Translations under genes and position numbers: made by a program
NCBI GenBank assembly: GCA_017640725.1
Contig: JAEPQB010000001.1
Coordinates: forward strand, 496,001-560,000
Direction of reading: 5' to 3'
Length of the DNA stretch: 64,000 nucleotides
Source of the DNA: Kordiimonadaceae bacterium
Lineage (GTDB): Bacteria > Pseudomonadota > Alphaproteobacteria > Sphingomonadales > Kordiimonadaceae
In this document: positions 56,798-64,000 of the stretch, piece after piece
How positions within the stretch are numbered: position 1 is the first letter of the stretch
Layout of the letters: every line of letters begins with the position of its first letter
Notes under the pieces: model-generated
Told to the model about the DNA's origin: nothing
Seen by the model: the letters and a program-made list of their open reading frames with translations, nothing else
Databases searched by the model: none

Positions 56798-58072
56798 ATG
56801 AACATTTTGCTGATCGGGTCAGGGGGCCGCGAACATGCTCTTGCATGGAAAATTGCGCAAAGCCCGCTCCTGAAAACTTTGTACTGCGCGCCGGGCAACG
56901 GCGGCATGCAGGATATGTCGACCTGTGTGGACTTGAATGTCTCTGACCATGAGGCCGTCATCAACTTCTGCACAGAATTTGATATCGGACTTGTTGTGGT
57001 GGGGCCTGAAGCGCCGCTTGTGGATGGCATTTCGGACGCGCTTTCAGAAGCCAACATTCCCGTCTTTGGCCCGCGCAAAATTGCTGCTCAGCTCGAAGGC
57101 TCGAAAGGCTTCACCAAGGATATTTGCGCCAAATACAACATTCCCACCGCTGCATACGGCCGGTTCGACACCGCCGAAAGCGCGAAAACTTATGTAGCCC
57201 AACAGGGTGCGCCGATAGTGGTGAAGGCTGATGGACTGGCTGCGGGTAAAGGCGTTGTCATTGCCCAGACAGTTGTTGAGGCAGAAACCGCGATCGACAG
57301 CATGTTTGATGGTGCGTTTGGCGACGCAGGGGTAGAAGTTGTTATTGAAGAATTTATGCAGGGCGAAGAAGCCAGCTTTTTTGCGCTCTGTGACGGCCAT
57401 AACATATTACCCCTGGCAACAGCGCAAGATCATAAAGCCGTCGGCGACGGGGACACAGGCCCCAACACCGGCGGCATGGGCGCCTACTCTCCAGCGCCCG
57501 TCATGACGCAAGAGATGGAAGAACGTGTTGTTCGTGAAATCATCGAACCCACCGTCAAGGCTATGCAGGACCTGGACTGCCCTTATCAGGGTGTGTTTTT
57601 TGCCGGGCTTATGATCACCGACTCCGGCCCCAAACTCATCGAATACAATTGCCGTTTCGGCGATCCGGAGTGTCAGGTTTTGATGATGCGCCTTTCAAGC
57701 GATATTGTTCCGCTCTTGATGGCGTGTGCCGAAGGTAATCTATCCGAGCAATCGGCAATTTGGAGCCACGAAGTTGCCTTGACCGTGGTTTTGGCGGCGA
57801 AAGGCTATCCTGGTTCCTATTCTAAAGGCAGCTTCATTGGAGGACTGGACAAAGTCTCAAAAGCACCAAAATCAATGGTCTTTCATGCCGGGACAAAACG
57901 CGAAAACGGCGATACCGTTGCTGTCGGTGGACGCGTCTTGAATGTCACCGCACTTGGCGCCAACACAACTGAAGCGCAAATGAGGGCTTACGAATCTGTT
58001 AGTGAAATAGACTGGCCGGAAGGGTTTTGCCGGTCCGACATTGGATGGCGTGCAGTAGCGCGGGAAAAGTAG
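56798..58072 (+). CDS. purD: Phosphoribosylamine-glycine ligase
   Basis: 424 residues, the standard length. [20 protein letters not shown] is the hallmark N-terminus; the ATP-grasp core shows [17 protein letters not shown] and [20 protein letters not shown] followed by GDPECQ. It makes glycinamide ribonucleotide in purine synthesis. It is divergent from xseA across about 120 bp and stands alone. Confidence 0.98.
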   Translation: MNILLIGSGGREHALAWKIAQSPLLKTLYCAPGNGGMQDMSTCVDLNVSDHEAVINFCTEFDIGLVVVGPEAPLVDGISDALSEANIPVFGPRKIAAQLEGSKGFTKDICAKYNIPTAAYGRFDTAESAKTYVAQQGAPIVVKADGLAAGKGVVIAQTVVEAETAIDSMFDGAFGDAGVEVVIEEFMQGEEASFFALCDGHNILPLATAQDHKAVGDGDTGPNTGGMGAYSPAPVMTQEMEERVVREIIEPTVKAMQDLDCPYQGVFFAGLMITDSGPKLIEYNCRFGDPECQVLMMRLSSDIVPLLMACAEGNLSEQSAIWSHEVALTVVLAAKGYPGSYSKGSFIGGLDKVSKAPKSMVFHAGTKRENGDTVAVGGRVLNVTALGANTTEAQMRAYESVSEIDWPEGFCRSDIGWRAVAREK

Positions 58073-58078
58073 AAAAAA

Positions 58079-59632
58079 TTAGGACGCAATCGCGGCAGAA
58101 GCGCTTGTTGATGTTTTCTCCTGGACAACCTCTGCAGGGAAAAACACACGGACCAATGTGCCTTGGTTCGGTTCACTCTCGATCGTCATCCTCGCGCCCA
58201 GCTTTTCAGAAAAAGCGACCACAAGAGGCAAGCCAAGGCCAGACCCTTCGTGAATTCTGCTTAGGCTCGAATCAACCTGCCCAAAAGGTCGCATGGCGAT
58301 GGTAATCTCGTCAGGTGTCATGCCAATGCCAGTGTCAGAAACCGCAATGCAGGCACCGCCATCGCGCGTGCGCCTGAAACTGATATCAACCAACCCGCCG
58401 CGCTCGGTGAATTTCACCGCATTTGACAAGAGGTTTAGTCCAATTTGCTTCAGTAGCCGTTCGTCTGCTTCCAGCAGCAGATTGTCCTGAAATTCGTGCG
58501 TCAGCCTTACACCGCTCTCACTCGCTCGGTGATGAATGAGGCGCAAACACATATCGAGACACGGCAGGGGATCAAGAACGCTGATATGTGCCTCGAGCCG
58601 GCCGGCTTCTACTTTCGACAAGTCCAGAATATCGTTGATGATCGCCAGCAAATGCGTACCACTCTTGTGGATATCATTGGCATAGTCGGTGTGCTTGCTG
58701 GAAAGATCCAGCCCCCCAACACCGTCACGAATAACTTCAGAAAACCCCAGAATGGCGTTTAGCGGTGTGCGTAGCTCGTGGCTCATGTTTGCCAAAAACT
58801 CAGATTTTGTCCGGTTCGATAGTTCTGCAGCATCCCGGGTCCGCTGCAATTCCTGAGCATGCGAAATCTCTTCGGTAACATCGCGGCCCGTCATCAAAAG
58901 AAGCGGCGTGCCGGTGCCGTCAATGCGCCGCGCAAACAATCTGAAATGCCTGATTGCACCGCCTCTGGTTCTAAGCGCTGCGGGAATATCTGTAATGGAA
59001 GCCGTAGTTTTTAGCTCATGCACGAAGCGTTCGAAAAACGTTGGGTCGGACCACATTTCAAGTTTTCCGACTTCTGTCTCGAGCACTGAGTCTTTTCGGT
59101 AACCAAAAACGTTCAGAAACGCCGGATTAACATCCATGATTTTCAGGTCGTCCAGCCCAAACAGAAGCATGAAGTCAGGCGTGACATTGAAGATGTTTTT
59201 AAAGAGGTCGGAACTGAGTTTGTGGTGATTGCGGCTTTCAATCTCATCGGAGATGTCCCGCAAAAACGCGACTACCGCTTTTTCACCGCCCCAGTCTACG
59301 ACCGCAGCCCGGCACGAAACCCAGAGCAGGCTGCCATCCAGCCTGAGCAGTCGAAACTCGTATTCGCTTTCTGCGTCGCCGCCGGCAACCCTGTTCTGGA
59401 ACGAGCTTTCTACTTTTGCGCGGTCTTCGGGGTGAATCCAGTCATCTAATGACCGAGCGATATTGTCTTCGTCATCAAAGCTGGCGCCCAGAATTTCGAA
59501 CATCGCGCGATTTGCGAAAACAACGTTTGGCCCCTGACGCACCAACACGCCCTCTGCCATGCTGTCGAGCAACATAGCCTGAGATGCCTGATCGGCTTTA
59601 GCATGATTAAGATAGGGGTTTGCAGACGCCAT
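58079..59632 (-). CDS. PAS-domain sensor histidine kinase (cytoplasmic)
   Basis: 517 residues with no membrane segment. Two PAS domains lie at about 20-130 (AEGVLVRQGPNVVFANRAMF) and 145-265 (FNVTPDFMLLFGLDDLKIMD). The phospho-acceptor box KSEFLANMSHELRTPLNAIL lies near 282-301, and the ATPase lobe has GSGLGLPLVVAFSEKLGARM. There is no receiver domain, so it must pass phosphate to a separate regulator. The 266 bp up to the efflux genes (59633-59898) are AT-rich and hold no gene. Confidence 0.94.
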   Translation of the reverse strand: MASANPYLNHAKADQASQAMLLDSMAEGVLVRQGPNVVFANRAMFEILGASFDDEDNIARSLDDWIHPEDRAKVESSFQNRVAGGDAESEYEFRLLRLDGSLLWVSCRAAVVDWGGEKAVVAFLRDISDEIESRNHHKLSSDLFKNIFNVTPDFMLLFGLDDLKIMDVNPAFLNVFGYRKDSVLETEVGKLEMWSDPTFFERFVHELKTTASITDIPAALRTRGGAIRHFRLFARRIDGTGTPLLLMTGRDVTEEISHAQELQRTRDAAELSNRTKSEFLANMSHELRTPLNAILGFSEVIRDGVGGLDLSSKHTDYANDIHKSGTHLLAIINDILDLSKVEAGRLEAHISVLDPLPCLDMCLRLIHHRASESGVRLTHEFQDNLLLEADERLLKQIGLNLLSNAVKFTERGGLVDISFRRTRDGGACIAVSDTGIGMTPDEITIAMRPFGQVDSSLSRIHEGSGLGLPLVVAFSEKLGARMTIESEPNQGTLVRVFFPAEVVQEKTSTSASAAIAS

Positions 59633-59898
59633 AACTGTTTTTCGGACCCTAGAATACTCGCGACGAAGCGGATTCTATTGCCATTTTCTTCACAAAATAT
59701 GAATGCGTCTCAAATTTTATTAACAAATTCGAAGAAATGGCTGGAATCGCTGTAAACTAAAGTGATTACAACACGTAATGAGATTGCCACTTAAAATTTT
59801 CGAAGTGACTCTTATATAATTTTATTATATACGTTGAACGATAAGCAGAAGTGGCGAAAAGCCGCTCAATAACAACGACAAAACATTGCGAGGATAAA

Positions 59899-61092
59899 GT
59901 GAGGAAAATACTCAAGTTTGCTACACCAGTGCTGGTGATAGCGGCTGGGCTAGGCTCCGTTCAGGTGCTGTCATCAGCCAAAGAAGCCCCGGAAAAGAAA
60001 GTTGAAGAAGCACGCCTTGTGTCCCTGTATGTGGACGAAGTTCGTTCTGAACGTGTGACAGTCACCGTTCGTACGCAGGGCGAAGTTCGGGCAAAAACAG
60101 ATATTGGCTTGGTTCCACAAGTGAATGGCCGGATCGTTGAAGTGGCGGAAGCTTTCAACGAAGGTGGCTATTTTGAACCCGGTCAAACCCTTCTGAAAAT
60201 TGAAGATGCCGACTATAAGCTTGCTGTAACCAGCGCTGAAGCGCGGGTAGCGCAAGCAGCTGTTCGGGTCGAGCAAGAACTTGCAGACGCACGCATCAAA
60301 AAGAAACAATGGGACGAATGGGTCGTGGACGGCGAACCAACGCCGCTCGCGCTCAACCAGCCGCAGGTAGCAGAAGCACAGGCAGCGCTGCGCGCAGCTG
60401 AAGCTGACCTGCGTACCGCGCACCTGAACCTGGAGCGCACCGAGATCAAGGTACCCTTCAAAGGTCGCGTAACAGAACGCACCGTTGGCGTTGGCGAATT
60501 TGTGTCCGTTGGTACTCGCCTGGGCCGCGTATTCGCAACCGACACCGTAGAGGTTCGCCTTCCCCTGACCGACGCCCAGCTTGCTGAACTTGCTTTGCCA
60601 ATCGGTTATACAGCTGACCAAGGTAATGTGCCTTCAGTTGATCTGGTGGCCACTGTGGGTGGCAAGCGTCACTCATGGGCAGGCAAAATTACCCGTGTAA
60701 ATGCCGCAGTCGACAACCAAACACGGCTTGTATACGCGGTTGCGGAAGTAGATGACCCTTATGGCTTGGCAGCAGACGATGGCATGCCGCTCGCAGTGGG
60801 TCTTTTTGTTGCGGCGGAAATCCAGGGCGTCATCCCGCATGACGCGATGGTAATGCCACGCACAGCGCTTCGCAAGCAGGATGAGGTTTACGTTATCAGT
60901 GATGATAACAAACTTGAAATCCGCAAAGTGAATGTGCTGTCAACGACGCTTGATCAGGTGATTGTGCTTGCGGGTGTTGAAAGCGGTGAACAAGTGGTTA
61001 CAGCGCCGGTACGCGCAGCTTACAACGGCATGCCAGCGCAGCCGATTGTTCGCACCGCCGGTCAACAAACCACCGCTACCTCTTCGCGCTGA
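59899..61092 (+). CDS. RND efflux periplasmic adaptor subunit
   Basis: 397 residues from the GTG at 59899, favoured by GAGG 5 bp upstream; a GTG at 59851 in the same frame is possible. An N-terminal anchor (ILKFATPVLVIAAGLGSVQV) is followed by the lipoyl halves VRTQGEVRAKTDIGLVPQVN and LNLERTEIKVPFKGRVTERT around a helical hairpin rich in Ala and Gln, then the beta-barrel and membrane-proximal domains. It bridges the permease, encoded next, to an outer-membrane channel. Confidence 0.93.
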   Translation: MRKILKFATPVLVIAAGLGSVQVLSSAKEAPEKKVEEARLVSLYVDEVRSERVTVTVRTQGEVRAKTDIGLVPQVNGRIVEVAEAFNEGGYFEPGQTLLKIEDADYKLAVTSAEARVAQAAVRVEQELADARIKKKQWDEWVVDGEPTPLALNQPQVAEAQAALRAAEADLRTAHLNLERTEIKVPFKGRVTERTVGVGEFVSVGTRLGRVFATDTVEVRLPLTDAQLAELALPIGYTADQGNVPSVDLVATVGGKRHSWAGKITRVNAAVDNQTRLVYAVAEVDDPYGLAADDGMPLAVGLFVAAEIQGVIPHDAMVMPRTALRKQDEVYVISDDNKLEIRKVNVLSTTLDQVIVLAGVESGEQVVTAPVRAAYNGMPAQPIVRTAGQQTTATSSR

Positions 61093-61104
61093 TAGGGGGA
61101 TATC

Positions 61105-64000
61105 ATGAATGGTTTGATTGAATGGTGGGCACGCAATACCGTCGCCGCCAACTTGCTGATGGTGGGTATCATCCTCAGCGGTGTACTTGGCTTCTTCAAG
61201 ATGGAGCGCGAGATTGACCCAACAGTGCGGTTCAATGGGTTGCAGGTCACTGTGGCTTGGCCCGGGGCTGGACCAAAGGAAATTGAAGAGCAAATTATCT
61301 CTCGCATTGAAGAGAGCTTCTCTGATCTTGATAACATTGACTTCATCCGCTCCATTTCTCGCGAAGGCAGTGGCAATGTCTGGATGAAAGCTCTGGATAC
61401 CGTGGACTTCACTCAGTTCATGAATGATGCGAATGAGCGCATCGACGGCATCAACAGCTTTCCCCGCGACATGGAACCACCGACCGTTACCCAGTGGGTA
61501 AACCGTGACGAATTCATGCGTATTGCGGTCCATGGTGACGTTGGCGAGCGTGAACTGAAGCGCCTTGCTGAAACCATGCGCCGCGAAGTGGCTGCGCTCC
61601 CTGCCATTTCACTCGTGGAGCTGTTTGGCACTCGCTTGGAAGAAGTATCAATTGAAGTATCAGAAGAAAGCCTTCGTCGGTACAATATCAGCTTTGCCCA
61701 GGTCGCAACAGCAATCCGCAATAGCAGCTTGAACCTGTCATCCGGTTCAGTTCGAACTGATGCTGGATCACTGCAGCTGGCTGTACGCAATCGCGCAGAC
61801 ACGGAAGCTGAGTTTTCCGACATCATCGTTCGCCAAACTGCTGATGGCGGCACTATTCGTGTCGGTGATGTTGCCAATGTGGTCGACGGTTTTGAAGACA
61901 ATGAAATTCTCGCAACTCTGAACGGAGAGCCAGCTGTCCTCATTCAGGTTATGTCGGGCGAAACCATGGACATCGTGACGGCTTCAAACGGTGTTTCAGA
62001 GTGGATCGAAAAACGCCGCGAGACTTTGCCAACCGGAGTTTCGTTGACACTTTGGACAGACCAGGCAGAAGACTTCAAAGGCCGTATGAGTACCATTATG
62101 GGTGCCGCCGGTCAGGGCCTCATTTTGGTGATGGTTGTACTTATGCTGACACTGCGCCCGGTTGTTGCCTTCTGGGTGTCTGTTGGTATTGCTACCGCTT
62201 ATGCCGGGGCCTTTGTTCTGCTACCGACCGTAGACGTTTCGCTTAATATGATCTCCACATTCGCATTTTTGCTTGTTCTGGGGATTGTAGTAGATGACGC
62301 AATCGTAGTCGGCGAAAGCATCCATACGGAAAGCCAGAAAACAGGTGGTGGTATTACAGCGTCGGTCTTCGGCACTCAGTTAGTTGCCAAGCCTGTCATT
62401 TTCGGCGTTTTGACGACCATTATTGCGTTTTTGCCCTGGATTTTCATCTCAGGTGCCACCAGTGAATTCACCAGGCATATTACCTGGGTTGTCATTCTGG
62501 CATTGGTATTCTCGCTGGTAGAAGCTTTGCTTATTTTGCCAGCGCACTTGTCCAAACTTAAGCCCCGGGAACATCTGGGTCGGTTCGGGCAGATGCAAAA
62601 GCGAATTGCCACTGGCATCACGACCTTTGCGGATCGATATTATCGGCCGGCAAGCAAATGGTCGGTCAACCATGGCTGGCTCGTAACCTCAATCTTTGTT
62701 GCGGTTTATCTTTTGGTTGTCAGCGGAATTTTGGGCAATGGGTTTGTGAAAACTGCATTCCAGCCAGAATTCGAGTCTGAAGAAATCAACATTGACGTTT
62801 CTCTCCCTGATGGCACACCGTATAGCCGTGCCGAGGAAGTGTTGGCGCAAATGCAAGAAGCCCAGGCGCGTCTGGTTGCTGAAGTGGAAGAAGAAACGGG
62901 CGGCGAACTGCAGCTGATTGAAAATTGGTATACGCGGTCTCGCAGAGACAGTGTAATCGCCATCGTTAAATTGGCACCACCTGAAGTTCGGGCACTGCCA
63001 GCAAAAGAAGCAGCGCTTCGTTTGCGCGAGTTGATTGGCGATATTCCTGATGCCGAGGAAGTGACGGTTCGCTACACGCTCAATGACAACGACCCTGGTA
63101 TGCAGTTTTCGATCAGTCACCCGGACCTAGACTTGCTTCAAGAGGCTTCCGAAGACTTTATGGCACAACTGCGCACTTACGACGCTCTGTATGATGTTCG
63201 CGATAACATCACGGGTGCCACTGAAGAAATTCAGATGTCGTTGAAGCCGGGTGCTGAGAAACTTGATCTCACGATCGCAGAGGTTTCACGGCAAGTACGT
63301 CAGGCATACTTTGGCGAGGAAGTACAGCGGTTGCCACGCGAAGGCCAGGACGTAAAAGTCATGGTAAAATATCCAGTTGAAGCCCGCCGGAACATTGAAA
63401 GCCTGAAGCACTTCCGTGTGCGCACAAATGATGGCCGTGAAGTGCCGTTGGAATCAGTCGCAAACTTGACTTATGCGCCTGGTATCGACCGCATACTTCA
63501 TTGGGATCGTCGGCGTGCCACTATCATCAGTGCAGACCTGAAGGATGACGTTCGCGACCAGATAATGGAAGATCTGGACGAGAATTTCTTCCCAGCGTGG
63601 GAACAGCGGTTCCCCGGCGTTCAGCGTGGCGCCATTGGTCAAGCGGAAGGCGAAAGACGCTTCCTGCAAGAAGTTCTCTTTTTGTATCTGACGGCTTTCT
63701 TCGCCATGTACATGCTGCTTGCTATTGCGTTCCGTAGCTATTTCCAACCAATCCTGATTATGGTGGCAATACCATTTGCGTTTGTTGGCGCCGTCATTGG
63801 GCACTTTGCTACGGACTTGACACTCGCAATATTCAGCAACTTTGGTGTGGCTGCAGCCGCGGGCGTTGTGGTGAACGACAACCTTGTGCTTGTCGATTAC
63901 ACCAACCGACTGCGCGAACGTGGTGTCGAACATATTCAGGCGATTGTAGATGCGGGCGTGGCTCGTTTCCGTCCGATCTTCCTGACCACGCTCACCACCT
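61105..64000 (+). CDS. RND-family efflux permease, truncated by window end
   Basis: About 965 codons are visible from the ATG at 61105 (GGGGGATATC upstream) with no stop before the end; complete members have about 1030-1050 residues. The first helix (AANLLMVGIILSGVLGFFKM), the porter domain and the TM4 segment LLVLGIVVDDAIVVGESIHT, with the proton-relay Asp pair, are clear, as is AAAAGVVVNDNLVLVDYTNR in the second half. It begins 12 bp after the adaptor gene; together they form a tripartite pump whose substrates are not known. Confidence 0.95.
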   Translation, partial: MNGLIEWWARNTVAANLLMVGIILSGVLGFFKMEREIDPTVRFNGLQVTVAWPGAGPKEIEEQIISRIEESFSDLDNIDFIRSISREGSGNVWMKALDTVDFTQFMNDANERIDGINSFPRDMEPPTVTQWVNRDEFMRIAVHGDVGERELKRLAETMRREVAALPAISLVELFGTRLEEVSIEVSEESLRRYNISFAQVATAIRNSSLNLSSGSVRTDAGSLQLAVRNRADTEAEFSDIIVRQTADGGTIRVGDVANVVDGFEDNEILATLNGEPAVLIQVMSGETMDIVTASNGVSEWIEKRRETLPTGVSLTLWTDQAEDFKGRMSTIMGAAGQGLILVMVVLMLTLRPVVAFWVSVGIATAYAGAFVLLPTVDVSLNMISTFAFLLVLGIVVDDAIVVGESIHTESQKTGGGITASVFGTQLVAKPVIFGVLTTIIAFLPWIFISGATSEFTRHITWVVILALVFSLVEALLILPAHLSKLKPREHLGRFGQMQKRIATGITTFADRYYRPASKWSVNHGWLVTSIFVAVYLLVVSGILGNGFVKTAFQPEFESEEINIDVSLPDGTPYSRAEEVLAQMQEAQARLVAEVEEETGGELQLIENWYTRSRRDSVIAIVKLAPPEVRALPAKEAALRLRELIGDIPDAEEVTVRYTLNDNDPGMQFSISHPDLDLLQEASEDFMAQLRTYDALYDVRDNITGATEEIQMSLKPGAEKLDLTIAEVSRQVRQAYFGEEVQRLPREGQDVKVMVKYPVEARRNIESLKHFRVRTNDGREVPLESVANLTYAPGIDRILHWDRRRATIISADLKDDVRDQIMEDLDENFFPAWEQRFPGVQRGAIGQAEGERRFLQEVLFLYLTAFFAMYMLLAIAFRSYFQPILIMVAIPFAFVGAVIGHFATDLTLAIFSNFGVAAAAGVVVNDNLVLVDYTNRLRERGVEHIQAIVDAGVARFRPIFLTTLTT

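Noticed and set aside
60940-61533. 197-codon minus-strand frame at the adaptor/permease junction
   Set aside because: Antisense to the clearly coding RND adaptor and permease genes.

Overview
The window reads as a chromosomal segment of a Gram-negative, almost certainly alphaproteobacterial, genome. Supporting this are the neighbouring xseA and purD genes, pmbA next to a CysQ-like phosphatase, ubiD, a TorF-type porin, a LytS/LytTR pair and an autotransporter. The order or genus cannot be fixed from sequence alone; a marine lineage such as Kordiimonadales is only a guess.

Layout. (1) 1-3574: the 3' end of a chemotaxis receptor gene, an exported esterase and a GltS-like symporter. (2) 3606-12316: an R-body (Reb) locus. 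A membrane Ser/Thr kinase with TPRs and a small partner gene diverge from a sigma-54 activator with an FHA-like N-terminus. Facing them is a seven-gene operon (12121 down to 8013) that encodes RebB-family R-body subunits, accessory proteins and, last, a protein with the HAE...PCxxC zinc motifs of the cytidine deaminase fold. A near-perfect -24/-12 promoter (12228-12243) and a 16-bp palindrome (12301-12316) lie in front of the operon, so kinase, activator and promoter look like one dedicated circuit. (3) About 12435-37165: four modules arranged in tandem downstream of a tRNA-Ser(GCU) gene. Three of the borders repeat the last 17 nt of the tRNA in direct orientation, followed by a conserved left end (a doubled TTTTGTAACA and a GTGCAACATGTTGCAC palindrome at fixed spacing). 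Each module closes with a conserved right end of about 220 bp. No integrase or transposase gene is present. The cargo is: module 0, two PadR regulators and an isochorismatase/SDR/CMD/hydrolase/KatG redox-detoxification cluster; module 1, two exported proteins, one with Sel1 repeats and a beta-helix; module 2, three exported proteins including a SUMF1-type domain and a beta-propeller; module 3, a LytS/LytTR two-component system and an autotransporter with candidate LytTR sites in front of it.

(4) 37305-64000: ordinary chromosome. It holds a haloalkane dehalogenase, an M20 amidohydrolase, small orphan genes, a periplasmic chorismate mutase, ubiD, two metallo-beta-lactamase-fold proteins, a TIR-TPR membrane protein, a copper-type pair (DUF2946-like protein and Met-rich outer-membrane barrel), pmbA and a CysQ-like gene, two hybrid sensor kinases, a TorF porin with an M23 peptidase, xseA, purD, and an RND efflux adaptor with its permease, which runs off the end.

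The two results most worth follow-up are the sigma-54/kinase-controlled R-body operon that carries a deaminase-like protein, and the integrase-less tandem islets at tRNA-Ser.
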